Source: Stropharia rugosoannulata
Taxonomy: Eukaryota > Basidiomycota > Agaricomycetes > Agaricales > Strophariaceae
Assembly: GCA_028532985.1 (NCBI GenBank)
Contig: JANCIK010000002.1
Span: 744,001-808,000, forward strand
Length of the DNA: 64,000 bases
Direction of reading: 5' to 3'
The notes beneath the pieces were generated by a model. That model worked only from the letters and a program-made list of their open reading frames with translations, did no database searches and was not told where the DNA came from. Shown piece after piece: positions 23,401-37,000 of the stretch. Every line of letters starts with the position of its first letter. Positions within the stretch are counted from its first letter, which is position 1. A program made the translations under genes and the position numbers.

Positions 23401-24672
23401 TGGGAGTTTCTTCAGCTGAACGTGATGGAATAGGTATGGGGACGCGGTCCAAGACAATCTCCAAGTCGCATGTACGGCCACTGGTAAATGCTTCCGGAGG
23501 CGGAAGGTCTGAAATCAAGGTTCCGCCTATCTGATGCAATATACGGCGAAGCAACAGAGTAGAAAAATACGGTCTTGGTCGGAATTCTGTAGTTACGACA
23601 TCCTTTGGATGGTCTACGCCTTGATGGGTATCCGAAGGCGCGTATTTGTGTGATATACGGATGGTAATTTTGACAGGGCCATGGGCTTCAAGTGGTGCTG
23701 CACTGAGCATGTCATCGATTGGAGGATCTTCAAGCTCGACCTGAGGTGCACGCACTGGGCTGACTAGCAACCCAAGCTCGATAGAGTCACCTCTCTCCGC
23801 TGTAGATAATACCTGCCTAATGATCTAGAAGGCGAATGTTGAGAGAATGATGGATGTATGGCAAAATACACGCTCACATGCGACAAAGCAAAGGCAGTAC
23901 CACTCTCATCTCCCGACACATAGACGTGCTTTAAGCCTACATCCCCATGATATATAACCAAGTCCACGGAATTTTGCGCTGCAACTCCGCTCAAGGCATC
24001 CCCAATACACTGCAGCATCTCTCCCACATCAAATTCATTATGCGCCTTCTGATCGGAGGCTCCAGACTGATCACAAAACGATGACATGTTTGCTGAAATA
24101 TAATTGATGTTCTTCATGGCTGTGAAAAGAGCAGACATAGATGACGTCGGGACAGAGAGTGCGCATGCAGAAAACTGCTCCTTCGCTGGATCGAGGACCT
24201 GGGAAGGAGAAATTTGAAGCATAGTTTGAATTGCCAACTGGATCGAGTCTGCAAGTTCCATAGACATTTCACCAACATGGGGAGATCGTGGAGTTGTCAT
24301 TTGCCAGTCGCTGGGTGTTCTCGACCTATGCGGATGCTGAAGTTGGCTAAGGTGGGAGGGAAGGGGCATAGATATTGTCCGAGTCATATTAAACCGCTCT
24401 GGAAGCGAAGGAGTACTCAGACTCGGTTGTTCTTTAATCTGTGGGGTCGGAATTTTGTCTTCGAGCTCTTGGGGCAGAATTGCTTGGATAGTAGTCGGGC
24501 TGGCCGTAGTGGCTTTGCTCCTGGACTCCAATGTCATGTTTGGGTGACCTTCAAATGAGCGTGAAGATAAATATGGCCTAGTTTTCGACGGCGGATCTAG
24601 ATACACTCCCTCCTCGACAATGCAGTCTCCATCAGCCGTCAAACGCAATGCCGGAAGCCTAGGATTACTCAT
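20483..24672 (-). CDS. SSK1: SSK1-type response regulator (HOG pathway)
   Basis: Ssk1 receives phosphate from the Ypd1 phosphorelay and, when unphosphorylated, activates the Ssk2-type MAPKKK of the high-osmolarity pathway. The start at 24672 (MSNPRLPALRLTADGDCIVE) is the first ATG of the open frame. The first 700 or so residues are a long regulatory region rich in Ser/Pro. The receiver domain begins PISVLIVDDNPINQTILSTF, continues through KYDLASNGQEAVQKWKTGDF and HLILMDIQMPVMDG (the phospho-acceptor is the first Asp), and ends with IIVALTASS and DFLTKPVS (conserved Lys). Two short introns interrupt the receiver, one splitting the Asp-Asp of LIVDD. A last intron of about 130 nt, with a CTACTAAT branch site, adds a Ser/Pro-rich tail ending GRWSPTQ at 20483; without it the protein would stop at 20891. 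The product is about 1,200 aa. Confidence 0.93.
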
Positions 24673-25174
24673 CACCCCAGTAAAGGCAACTGTGATCCCG
24701 CTTCGACGAGAAGACCTCAGTGGCTAAAATGAACGAATGAATTGGAGGAGGCGAACAGACAACAACAGCGGTCGCTCCTAAGTCGCTCCGCAAAGTACAA
24801 GTTGCAAGTTTGTGACCCATCACAGGTTCTATCTCAAACGCTGACAAAGATGAGAGTTCAAATAAGCCTTTCGTTACGTCATCATTTATGCTCGGAGTCG
24901 AGTCTCGACGTGCATATCCACAGAAGAACTTGAGAAGGGCTCAAAACGAAATTTCAAATTGGAAAGACTACGACACTTAATGCGTGTTTACGAATTACTG
25001 GTCAGCAGAAGCCGCGCAATACTCGCAGTCGGTTGCTTGACCATGAATGACAATAACAATAATCATATGGTACTTCAGTTAATGCTCATCCCACTTATAT
25101 GACACAGAGAAGACTACTTGAAGAAAAGGAAGTCTCGCGAAAATGTCTCAACCACTCAAAATGTAATCACCATA
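24673..25174. other. Interval between SSK1 and ARS2
   Basis: About 500 bases containing the SSK1 promoter/leader and the ARS2 3' untranslated region. A possible 5' untranslated exon of SSK1 ends at an acceptor-like TTCATTTTAG near 24728. Nothing else was found. Confidence 0.45.
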
Positions 25175-28100
25175 TTAATACATTAGCTCAATGTCGCCCT
25201 GAGCGAAAAAATAATCAGCACAAATGAAAAGAACTGAAACTGAGACATGAAACACACCTCCGCAACCAAATCCATATCATGATAGCTCACTCGTCTACCA
25301 CCCGAGGCACGTGGGTCTTCTTTTGCGTCGGGCGGAGGGGGGGGTGGAGGTCCACTTAAATGCATACTACCATTACGATTGTTCCTTCTTCCTAGTGAGG
25401 TGTTTCCACTGACAAGAGCCGTGTCCAATGCAGCAGGTGTCGGCTTGGGGGGCAGACCAGCAGCAGCAGGGATGACAGAACCCTCGCCTGCATATCCGCT
25501 GATGCGATCACTAAGACGTCGACCTCCATCTTGTCGCCCTCCAGGGTGACCGGGGTAGCCCATAAAAGGGTCCCAATGGCCAAATGGTGGAGGATAGCCA
25601 CCGATAGGATAAGGTCCACTGGCACCATAGTATGGCGCACCATTACGATAGTCTGGATACAAAGAACCCTGAATTCCATAAGCTTGTGGTGGAGGGGCTT
25701 GACTGCTATTTCCAACCATAGCAGGTGGATGTGCGAAAGGTTGGATTCGATGGGGGTCGAGTGCGAAGTTATTGAAATAAGGTAGCTAAATACTGGTATG
25801 AGACTAGACTCTTGAAGGAGCATGTCCGAAACGTACCTCGTCAAGCGCTTTGACCAACTCCGGGTGCTTGTTGGCGATATGTTTTTCGACAAAGGCTGTA
25901 GCTTTGAAAAGTTTCTGGCATGTCTTGCATCGGAACTTCCCTTCGTCTTCTTGTTTGACATACGGCTCAACCACTTTACTCAACTCACTGGATCATATTA
26001 TGAGTATAGATTATTTAGCGGGACGCCGATCAACTCACTCTTCGTAACTCTTGCCGCCATAGGCTCTGGGATCCACACCATCTCGATTGATGAGTAGGGC
26101 AATTTTAGAGTCCAGCCACTCCAACCATCGTTCATCTGTGGAAATTAATAATTTGAATTAATCTTTTAGAAATCAAGAACGAACCATTCCGTTTCCAATC
26201 TCTTGGATCATGTTTGACTTTAGTGGTCTCCTTTTCTCGTTCCTTAGATTTAACTTTTTCTTCACTATCACCTGTATCGTCGACCATTTCTTTATCCTCC
26301 ACTACGTCTTGCCTTTCTTTTTCTGCTTTATCCGCCTCCGCCGCCTTAAGGTCCTCAAGCATTGCTTTTGTCAACGGTTTCCTTTCATGCTTGAGACACT
26401 TGCGCTGTAGCTCCTCAGCATGATCTGTGACGACGGCGCAATAGTAGCAGGTGTTGAATGCAGCACGAAGATACTCAATGTACAAGTCGAGTGATATTAC
26501 AACCTACAACATGTGATTGAGAAATTACATCATTGGAATCAACATGAAAAGAAACAGACTAAAATGCTTACTTTTTTTTCTTCGAACGCTTTCTCATCGT
26601 TGATATCTAGCAGTCCCTGCTCGCGCATATCTGACAAAACCCTCTCGATGCGGCGTTCGACTGCATCACTACCGCGCTCCTTGGGTTCAGGATCTTCATC
26701 CTCTGGAGATGTCATGTCTGTGTCAGTAGGCGTAGGTTTAGAATCTTCATTATCCTCCTTCGAGGGGCCAGGGACTTTCAGGTCAGACATTTTTAGCGAA
26801 CGCAATTTCGCCGCTTGCGTTTCCAGAATACTAGCAAGAGTCTTTGCATTCTGGAGGTCCTTCTCTAATCGATCTGGTCGACTGGCGACCTCTGGCGTGT
26901 AACGAATCTTGTTAACAAAAGGTCGAAGATTGTGTGTAACGTGTAATTTAAATCCTTCAATCTATCACATAGTGAGCAGAGGACAAAAAGCATCCTGAAG
27001 AATTGAATCACCTTTTTCTCCGATAGCTCAGACATGACGAGGGTCATGTCAGCATCATCACGGAATCTCAACCAACCTGCGCGATAATAATTACGCTTTT
27101 GAAGCGGGTCGCCCAAAGCGAGATATTGAAACCCAGGTATTTTGGAGCACGCCTAGTCAATTATGGCTCAGTAAACAGCAGCAACAACAACAAAAGGGTC
27201 AAAAATAGTTGCGTACCTCCTCCAATTTCACCCGTCCAATGTCTGGAGGAATGGTGCGAATCATCACTTGGTTGCCTTCGGTAGGCACAGAGATTTCCTC
27301 TCCACGGTTGTTCCGCTTATCTCCACCATAACTCTTCCCATTGGTATCGTTGCGTTGAGTATCATGTTCACCAGCTTCATCATCTCCTTCTGGGTTGAAC
27401 TGCATATCCTCTTCTGCAGGGGGAATGGGCTTCGACTCTTCCGTCGGTGCGTGACCATCAGCTGCATCACCGGCCCCGTTCTCCTTTATTGGGGAGTTAG
27501 GCTCACGTTCAGGCTCATGAAGGTCAGGATCAAATTTCCCGGATTCAAGGTCGAGAAGGAAGGTGTTGATTCGACCTTTCCATCCCTCCTTTCTGACGCG
27601 TGTGCGCAATTGTTCGAGTTCTGGAGCAGGGTCATATTTCTCGGCAAACCAGGGAGATTTCCTATGGTGTTCAAACATCGTCTGCAGCTATAATACGCGA
27701 CAAAAATTTAGCCATAGTTACAAAATAAGAGGTCAAATGGTAAGTGCAATCATAATGACACGGGGTAAATAAGACAAACTGAAAAACGCGATAGAGAAAA
27801 AGCAAAGGTACTAACCTGAGCCGCTGCGAAATCTTTCTTGTACTTTTCCCATTTGCTTTTAATACCGTTTCTAGGTTTAGAGCCATCCCCTGCCTCTTGT
27901 TCGGCTGCTTTATCAGCGCTGTCTTCTTCAGCTGCTTGAGTTGGGTAGAAATATCGGAACCAGTCGGCATACTGCTTCAAAGAGGCCGGATAGTCAAAAG
28001 TATGAGGGTCAGGAGGAGCTCGCCTTGACGGGGGAAACGGCTGGTTGTGCCTTCGTGGCGAAGTGGAATATCCATGTCGGGAGTGCGCGTCTACACAGGA

Positions 28101-28517
28101 AGTAAGAAACGCCAAAAAAAAAAAACGCAGATATAATGGCAAACCGTATTCATCACTATAACGAGGCCGAGGGTCATATCTTTCCCTGTCGTATGGAGAC
28201 ATTGATCTCCTGCGTTTCCTGCCAGCTAATTGGTATTAACAAGTGAGCGATACGTTTCTGTAGACTATGTAACGGACAATATGCTACATACCCTCGTCTA
28301 AAGGAGGACTTCTACTCCTGCGTCGACCATAGTCGTACGGGGGGCGCTCTCGGTCATAGGTCCATCTATCCCTGTCATATGAATCCCATTCCGGTCTTTG
28401 ATGTTCTGAGTAACTGTCAGGGTAAGAACCTCGGCCAGATGAATATCCTCCACGTGGAGGTGTACGCGAGCGGGAACGACGAGGCGGAGGAGGATACGAC
28501 GAAGACCAAGAAGACAT
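25175..28517 (-). CDS. ARS2: ARS2 / SERRATE zinc-finger RNA effector
   Basis: ARS2 bridges the nuclear cap-binding complex to RNA processing, export and decay machines. The N-terminus (from 28517) is RS/RGG/Tyr-rich (SSWSSSYPPPPRRSRSRTPP, GGYSSGRGSYPDSYSE). The SERRATE/Ars2 N-terminal domain follows (FDYPASLKQYADWFRYFYP, KWEKYKKDFAAAQ, FEHHRKSPWFAEKYDP). Next is an RRM-like fold (NQVMIRTIPPDIGRVKLEE, RAGWLRFRDDADMTLVMSEL). The central domain contains YIEYLRAAFNTCYYCAVVTD. The C2H2 finger is EGKFRCKTCQKLFK-ATAFVEKHIANKH. The C-terminus is Pro/Gly-rich and ends HDMDLVAEGDIELMY after the last intron. There are many short introns, one with an 11-A run near 28114. The product is about 850 aa. CBP80, its direct partner in other eukaryotes, lies 5.5 kb away on the same strand. 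Confidence 0.94.
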
Positions 28518-28847
28518 CTTTTATAGGCGCAAAGAATAGCTGAGGAGAGAAAGAGAACCGAATATTACGATGGCCGATCAGAGCCTGCGAGAGAGAGGTC
28601 GAGCATAGTGAAGCACAGACCTCTGGCGATCACGAAACTGCGTGGTAGTTGGCTTTCAAAGAGAGCTCAACGTTGCTTCGACACGCTCAACAGTGTTTCG
28701 CGATGAACCCCATAATTACATGACGAGCACTCTCATGCTCGTTTCGAGCGGAGCTTGAATTCACATACACTGGCCCGTGCGCGAGCTGGAATCACCTTCT
28801 ACTGACATACGCAATACATGTACATAGTAGGCTACAACATATATAAA

Positions 28848-29868
28848 CTAAAAGATACTTTGCAAGACGTTAACTAACGGCACTTGCGATGATTGCTTAT
28901 GGTTGTCATCCCCTGACGGCTCTCTTTTCTTCATTTTCCTATTCCTACGCTCATCATCATTGCTTTCACGCTCCCGCTTTTTAGTGAGTTGATTGATAGG
29001 TTTGAGCTCAAAGTCTTCGCCTTTCTCTTTCTTCTTGGCTGCGCGTTTATCCAACACACGAGCAAGTTCCACGTTCTTCAAATATTGTTGCTGTTCATTC
29101 TTGGATTGCGATAATTCAACGCGCAATTTAGCCGCGTGAACAGCAGCTTCATGAGCTAAGAAACAAGAGCTGAATAGGACAACGATGTATTAATAATGGG
29201 TAGTACTCACCGACTTGTTCTGTCAGCATGTACCATTTAAATTTTGGCAAATATTTCATAGTCCAGATGTCATCGCGCCACCGCGTCCCTTTCTTTCCAC
29301 CAATGGGCTGAGCATTGAGCATCTCAGCGACGCTTCTTGCTACTTTTTTGTCTTTGAATTCAACCCAGCCTTCTGTGTAATGGACCTTTTTGGTGCTCGT
29401 AAATTTGCGTCGCAAGTACGCACGCTTAGGATCTAAGATAGCGGGAAGTTCAAAATATGTCGCAACGCGTAGAAAACAATACAGACCTTCTTGCTGTAGA
29501 TAAACCCGGCCGACAGTACCATATTTGCTCATCAAATGGCGTACTTTGGGAGGACGCATGCCTGGTGGAATTCTAGATATATAGATGATTCCAGCACGAT
29601 TTTGAGCAGCCTTGAATGCGGCTAGTGCTTCTGGAGTTAACGGTTTAAGCTTGTTCTCCCCGACAAAGCCTCCAGGATCCATCCCTTCAACTAAGCCGTC
29701 CTGGCTACCAACTTCATGCTCTTCGTCTTCGTATTCTTCATAGTTATCGTCCTCATGTTCGTCGTGTTCTAAGACATCAACTGATTCCTTGCTGACTTCC
29801 AATATTCGAGACGGACCAGCTTCAGGCATGTCTGTAGACTTTTGATGTTTCCCGGCGTCTTCTGACAT
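28848..29868 (-). CDS. ESF2: Pre-rRNA processing protein ESF2 / ABT1
   Basis: ESF2 is a nucleolar RRM protein of the small-subunit processome that stimulates the Dbp8 helicase during 18S rRNA maturation. The start at 29868 (MSEDAGKHQK) precedes an acidic N-tail (DEHEDDNYEEYEDEEHE). The RRM core is AGIIYISRIPPGMRPPKVRH, LMSKYGTVGRVYLQQE, DPKRAYLRRKFTSTKKVHYT and EGWVEFKDKKVARSVAEMLN. The family's hallmark GTRWRDDIWTMKYLPKFKW follows. The C-tail is basic and coiled and ends NVLQSIF, like yeast Esf2. Two short introns are inferred (near 29485-29435 and 29210-29155). An upstream in-frame extension to 29982 lacks family similarity, so the internal ATG was chosen. Confidence 0.94.
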
Positions 29869-30391
29869 GGTGTAAAGATAGTAACCGCACTGAACGAGTC
29901 CAAATCTGTGGTCAGCTGGTGTTTTGCTGCCGTCGGCATGTGCCGATCTGCCGACGCTGTCCTCCGAGTTGCGTGCGCACAAGTTTGCGCATTGTTGTCC
30001 GCATCTTACCTGTCAGTCGTTTGGACGAGTCCAAACCGCCTATAAGATTCTTTTAAACCTCGCTTACACAGCTTAACTTGTATCGGCACTATTGCTAGTT
30101 GACGATTGCTTTATTGGAAAGCGTTTTCGAGTCAAGTGGAAGCCCAGCGGCCAGATCTAGGAGACCTGAGCTAACCTGAGCGTACCAATGGACGACATAT
30201 TCGTATAAAACCAATCTTCACTCATCCTAGGTAACTCTCGGACTGTTGAAAGACGTCTGTAATGACCTTTAAACCAACACAAGCTGGTAACAAACCACAT
30301 TCATAAAATTCCACTACAGAGCTTCCACGAAAGATCATGGACACTGGATCAATTATAGGGACAAAAAGCAACATCGCATACTCGACAGACA
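29869..30391. other. Interval between ESF2 and the 864-aa gene
   Basis: About 520 bases that should hold the ESF2 promoter and the 3' untranslated region of the following minus-strand gene. No gene, RNA or repeat was recognised. Confidence 0.5.
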
Positions 30392-33053
30392 CTATGTATT
30401 AAGCGCTGACAGTAAAAATGCATTTCCGGCCTTCGTAGCATTGCCGATGCAACGTCGAGCAATTGAATGAGCTCTTAGAGTCTTTCTCCATTCGGAGGCA
30501 GTCCTAGGCTTTGCACTGCCAGACTCCAACTCTTTCAGCCTGGTAAGATAAATGGACTCGAGCTTGTCATTCCAGATAGGGAATGCTATGAGTTCATCCC
30601 AAAGGTTGGCTGTCGGCCACCATGACATCGTTGCCTGCTGTTCACCACGACCTAAATATCAACAGAGTAGTTAATGAAATGTACGCAGTGCTTTCCGTGT
30701 CACTTAAACTCTACTTACCCGTGTACACTTGGTAAGCACCGCAAAGTATGTTTTTCTCGGAGTCTTGCAGATAGTCGTCTAACCATACGCGTTGCCCATC
30801 CCCGGGGTTGAACATTTTGCATTGCTTATGCACAGTTGCATTGGCTGTAGGCCCATCCAAAATCCCATTATAGCTCACACTTGATATGGACAGTCTCCAT
30901 AAAATACCTCCTTCTTTGGCAGCAGCACGACCGATTCGGGGATCGCATAACAGATGTGCACATTCTTGTTTGTACAATTCATAATCTTTATTCGAAAATG
31001 TGTTTGAAGACAGCCTGACTCGAGGAATATGGGATGGATGATCGCTTGGAGAGAACGGCGACGATGATAGATGCAGCGTGTAAAATCTAGCCCCTCGATT
31101 GAGTAGTTCGTACGCCAGTCTATATTCATTCCAGTCTTCATCTAAACGCAGAACTAGCAACAGCATCAAGGAGCCTTCTACAGCCAATGACCAGGTCGCA
31201 GCGGCATGGTCTCTGCACTTCACTACAAAAATATCCCCAGGTAGTCTTTGACAAGTTCTAAGGCGCTTTGATTTTCTAATGGCCTTATGATTTGACAGAG
31301 ATAAATCATAAAGTTCATTTCGAGGCGCTGTGTCTGGTTTGTTCAAATACTTAATGAAATCAATTGCAGCTTGACCTGTGACAGACTCGAAGTAGCTGTC
31401 AGGAATTGTGGGTGCCCCACATGCCGCCTTGGCCGGACCTGCCTCTGTTTTGACAGGATAGTTGGGCAGTCGCAGAGAGGACCTAGAGGTGGGGTATGTA
31501 AACCCATAAAGGAGATAGAGCGTGTTCTCCGGCGAGTATATTTCTGGCTCGTATAAAGCTGCATCCGAAGCCAAATTCTTGCGCGTCATTTGATGGGCTG
31601 GGCCTGACATTTGGCCGGTAGTATTGGCATGAGTCGGAGGTGCCATTGTAGTGAGGGCGCGCTGCGATCTCGTTTCGGGTTGAACTTGAGCCTCGGTTGT
31701 CCGCACCTGCTTGGACGAGGAAGACTCAGGTAGAGGTAAACGCACGACAATGGAATCGCTCGGGCCCGACGGTGAAAATACTGGCGCTACTGGAGCACTT
31801 TGGGGATTATCCCAAGCATCCTCTAGCAATTCTTCGGCTGTTTTTAACCCCTTATCTTCACAACAATCCCATTCATTTGTAAATTTGTCATAGTACTTTT
31901 GCGCAGCTCCGTACTCGGCCAACACTGCTTCTTGGTCCCTCTTAAGAACAGTAATTCTTTTCCACTTGCCTACTTCATCCTTCTCCCATACAAACACTTT
32001 CCTAGCAAGATTGAGCAACTTAGCACCTGACTTTTCCAGTTCTTGGACTTGTCCGTGTCTTCTTTCAATAAAGACTTTCCAAGCAGGCTCCCTGTCAGAG
32101 AGAGGAGAGTGGCTTGCAACCGGCGCCTTAAGAAGAAAAGACCTTGCTTTTTGCAGAAGGTGTGTAGGGGGTTTCCAAGCACCCCAAACCTTTGGATAAC
32201 GGAGCAGATAATATTCCTCCCTTTCTCCCCAGGGATACCATATAGGAATATTCCACCTCACAAAAAAATCCACTACTGGCTGTTGGTATGGCTCCTCCAT
32301 GATTTTAAAAAAGACCCCGGCCCTAGGACTATAATCAGAAAACAAAGCGAGCTCTTGGCGAATTCCAGCAGCAATGTGTGGGTCATAAAAGCGGAGCAGA
32401 CCGTTCATCCACTGAGGCATAGGTGTGCCGCTGCCTTCGTTATCGCTTGTTTGCGCAACTGCAATCCCAAAAGATATTAAACCCATCCACGCAGCGAACC
32501 ACTTGCGGCAGCGCTTTTCAGCAGATCTGTATTGACTGAGGTTGTCATACTTGTTGCTACACAGAAAGGTAGATGAGATGATGTTCTGCATCTCAGGGAT
32601 GCCATAGGCAGAGCGTAGATAGGCGTAAACATCGCACAACGTTTTCTCCACATCTGTCCAGTTAAAATCGTTATCGGAATCCATTTGTTTCCTGAAGATA
32701 TTTTTGCCTATCTGAATGGACGAAGGATTGGAATAGAGTTTGTCAAATGGAACGATATGAAAGGCGGGCTGCTTGGGTACAAAAGGAAGATATGCCATCT
32801 CTTGAACCCACCAAAGCGGTCGTTGAATTTCCTCTACGTCGTCCTTATTGGAAACCCGGTAAAAGGGCTTGCCATCGTTGGATGGTAATTGAGGTATATA
32901 TGAACAATTCGGGGAATAGAAAATATCACCACCCAGAACGATAGCCCTCGCTCGTGCGGTGTGAATGTTAGGTAGCCGCAGTCTAATCGCCTGTTGATAC
33001 TTGCTAGGTACGTATTCTGGACCCAGGTACAATGGTGGTAAACGATCTGCCAT
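30392..33053 (-). CDS. 864-aa protein of unknown function, probably lineage-specific
   Basis: I do not recognise a named domain. Two exons (33053-30719 and 30651-30392) with one GT-AG intron give 864 aa. The start MADRLPPLYLGPEYVPSKYQ is the first true ATG. An ordered N-terminal half contains PLWWVQEMAYLPFVP and a cluster of aromatic residues around QPVVDFFVRWNIPIWYPWGE. A Lys/Glu-rich helical segment follows (KDEVGKWKRITVLKRDQEAV, AQKYYDKFTNEWDCCEDKG). After a Ser/Pro/Thr-rich linker, a second ordered part includes SWWPTANLWDELIAFPIWND near the C-terminus. From memory, proteins with the aromatic VDFF-x-IPxWYPW pattern occur as expanded uncharacterised families in mushroom genomes; that needs a search. 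There is no signal peptide or clear membrane segment. It is flanked by housekeeping genes. Confidence 0.75.
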
Positions 33054-34071
33054 AAGTCTTCTTGAGCCAAAGTCAACCTGATGCACTGCTTGAAAACACT
33101 AGTGCTACTTACTTGAAAGTAGTCCGCGAAGATTGCGTGAAGATGGAAATATTGGTTGTAAATATTTTATCCTTACACAAAACTTCAATGACCTTTATAC
33201 TGCAGAACCGGGAGTACTAGAACTTTCTCGGTCTTGGAAGCTACTCCGAGGCTAAAGACGACGCTGCCCTTGCGCTGCCCCAGACCCCAGGACAGTCAAC
33301 GTCGCAAAGATATTGCTGGAACACCCGTATTGGTCTACTGTTTGCCAGATGCGTGCAAATCGATGTATAGTGTGCCAAAGGGCAACTTCAATCAATTATA
33401 AGATACTTTGAGTGAGATCAACGTGCAGAGTCCGATGAGTTGAAGTTCAAAAAAAGGTTGATGCAGATGATTCGCATGCGGCTCTGTTCGGCAAATCATA
33501 TGACATTTGCATTATAGCTGATCCTAAGTATATCCTACCTGGCTGGTTGGTCAAGCTTGGGTAGAGCAATGATCGAGCAATATGTCGAGAGCAAGTACAG
33601 CAAGTACGAGAACAGATACGCACTTTTTCGGTAGCCTTTTGAATTTGTTTGCTCTTCTTGCTTTCGACGATTTCACCTTAAAAATTATTAGCCCATAGAA
33701 GTTCATTAAAACTTAATTGACTGGGACTAATTGAAACGGTGACGAGTATGTGGCGTGCCAACAGCTTGAATGCGCGTTGAATGTTGAACATTAGAATATA
33801 AATGTGAGCATGGACTGTTGGGCGATGGAGCAGTTTGTTTGTTTGTAGTGATTATTCATGATTTAGAGTATTCGAGTCTTCTATTGGCCGATAACTCGAC
33901 TATAACAGGCCAGTTAAGCGGGAAGCACAGATAAACATCCCCGTAGAAGGCTCGGATAACTAATCATTCATATAAAACCCATGGAAGAGATTGGGCGCCG
34001 AGATGCAAAGTCTGAACATATTATCAGTAAAATAGAGCAAATTCGAGTCAACAAATCGCATAATGCGACAA
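33054..34071. other. Interval upstream of the 864-aa gene
   Basis: About 1 kb with no supported gene. It should contain the promoter of the 864-aa gene and the 3' end of CBP80 transcripts. No RNA gene or repeat was recognised. Confidence 0.5.
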
Positions 34072-37000
34072 TTAAGCTTCCTGTCCAGTAGCAATATTCC
34101 AAACCATCTTCAACAGACCTGCGGCCTTGTCTTCTTTGTGCTCATATTTTGCGAACGACACAGTGTATAATGTGGTCGAGTACACGCGGAGGTACGGGGA
34201 GTACTGAAAGAAAGGTAAAGTTTTAACCCGCATACTGTTGTACAAGAAAAAGGGGCTAACCGCTCGGCAAAATTGTCTGTACCATCCCCAAGTCTCCCAG
34301 GCGTTCCATTCATCTTGACCCCAGTTTACACGATTTTCCCAAGCCTCTTCAGTGATGACCGTGCGAGCATGGGGGTTAGCGTGCAGGTCAGTGGCCAAAG
34401 GTGCAAGGCACGCGACGAAGCCTTCTAAGGTTCTCGACAATGCTGTCTTCTGCTCACGCGTAAGGCTGGTAAATGCTTTGAGAGCGGTAATCAGAGCCGG
34501 ATTCTCGACAGCAGGTGGAGCATCTTCCTGTGGCTCGGCTTCAGGATCTAGAGAAATAATTAGGAATGGGCATACTTGCCAAGGCTCTGTTCGTACCTCT
34601 GGCCTCAGCGTCGACCTCCATAGTATCGTCTCTCGCCTTCACCCGGGCCTGGGCGTCATCGTCCTCTTTCCTAAGCGTAGCAATTTTCCTACGAGCAATA
34701 GTTACTCGACCATTTGCCTTGTCCAAGGCACCTTTTAACAAATCCCATTCGAACGCGCTGAGATTCATCGGCCCGCCAAGCTCTGTAAGCTGACCGACTA
34801 CGGAGCCATTCATGAAAGTCCAGCCCACCACATCAGTGGGGTCGACAATCTGGTACTGCATCAGTTTGTCAAAGACAATAGCCACCATTTGTCTATTGCC
34901 CTTCCAGAAAGATGCAACAGCAGTGAGTACGTCGGTTTTAGCTTCTGGATTTCCGGTGCCGCCAGCGCTAGAGCTTCCTCCACTAGCAAGATTTCTCAAA
35001 AGAACGAGATAGCGCTCGATAGCATTGAGAAAATGGGAGAAGGACCGGGAACCAATATGAAGTAGGGATTGAACAACGATGGAGCGTATAGTCGAATCAA
35101 CGTTGATATGCCCATCTTCCGATGTTTCTAATGTATTTTTTAGGGAATCAAGGTGAGAGATAACATCTTCAGCCTTTGCCCGGCCGCGGAAAAGATTAAG
35201 CACAGCTTGCGCTGCATCGTGATGAGGATTCGCTGCACAGAAACTAAGTGAAACATTCCATAAGATTGAACAGGACTTACATGGATCATCGTATTCATAA
35301 GAAGGTCCAGGGGCTGTTGAAGCTATGATATATGCGTCAGGACTTTGCATAAGTTCAGGCAGTGTCTTTAAAATGCGATCATGGTATGCTAATCGAATCT
35401 CAAATTCTACTGCCCTTCGCATAAATGCACGACGAGGATGTTGTACAGGAAGACTAAGGTCGGGAATCCTGCATTCAAAATGAGCCTTTCTGAACAAGGG
35501 GAACAGTATTGAGAGACTAACCATTCTTTCCAGACCCATTGGAATCCAAAATTGCTCATATGTACAGAAAACCACTCCGCAAAGCGACGAGCAGCCTCGA
35601 CGTCGAGTCCATCCGCCAACGAATTATAAAGCTTGCGTATGGATTTTCCAACAGCAGGTCCGACTGTGGACGGAGAGAGCTTACACAGCTCGGTGATAAG
35701 TGCGATGTAGTAAATGGACTTCCTCGAAGATTCGGGAAGAAGCAAAAGGGATCCAAGCACCGTCTATAGAAAGACTGTTAATGGAAGTATGAAATGACAG
35801 AAGAATAAATATACCTCAATGATTGTACTTTCCAATTGCCAATCTTTTCCTGGTTCAGGATCGGATTCGGATGTTGCTCCAGGTTTGGGTTTGAAAGTAC
35901 CAGACAGACTCCACTTGGGGTATTCAAGGAGTAAACGAGCGGCCTCTTTCCTGTTAACTTCAAATATGTCAATTATGTCCATCAGGACTGTACGGACAAC
36001 ATATCCAGCAGGACTTTTAGGATTCGGGGAAACCTTTTTACAGCATGAATATAGGCATATTTGTAAACTGAAAAAAAAAAACCCGCACATCATCTGGGAA
36101 TAGTCTGATAAAAAATTCGGGCCATTCTTCTTTTTTTATTTGAGACTCTTCTCCCGCCTCGGGCGACATGGAGTCCAAATCGATGACTTCAGGAGGTACC
36201 AAAACGGATGGAAGGTCAAATTGATTGGATATTTCTTCCTCCGAGACTTCATATGGTTGCGGAACGCAGTTGGCAGTGTCACGGAAGTCAGACTGGTTGA
36301 GTAAAGTCAACGTAGATAAAAGTATGTCTAGGAGCTGACGTATAATTAGCACTGGGGTCACAGAAGTGATGTAATAGAAGAACGTACTTCAACAGCGCTA
36401 CCGTCTGGTATAGCTTGGCTGGATATCCGTGTTGCGGGGGAAACCAACCACTTAAGCTGCGTTGTCGTGTCTGCGTAAGTTTGAATGGCGTTAATAATTC
36501 CTTCAACATCAGTGGGTGACTCTTGCGCCAGTGTAGATCCAGCAATCAGTAACCCTTCACCAGCGCATAAGCAGGCTTGTTTTGCTCGGCCGTACGACAC
36601 CCCGAATTCGTCCAGAACAGCGGTGAAGGAGCGTAAAAGTGATAGCATAGACTCCGTCGAAATCAGCTTTGTCACGGTTAGATGCGCAAAGAAATGGATC
36701 TGCAAATACGTGAATTAAATATGCAGCATCATGGCCCGGAAACACTCACACAGAGGCGCGTGTCTCGCCAAGAGAGCTTGTCCACGTATGACTGAAACCC
36801 TTTCCAGAAATCTTCAAGCACAAGTCGTCCAAATGACTGTTCACCCGGTATGGATAGTTCGGACGGGTTGTGTAAAAGGCGAAGGAGGGCTGCATAATAT
36901 GGTATTTTGTAGGGCTGCTCTGTAACACTAAATTCATGTCAGAACGAATGAAGCTCATTCCAGGTCATATGTACCCAATACGAAATGCCTCAGAGACAAT

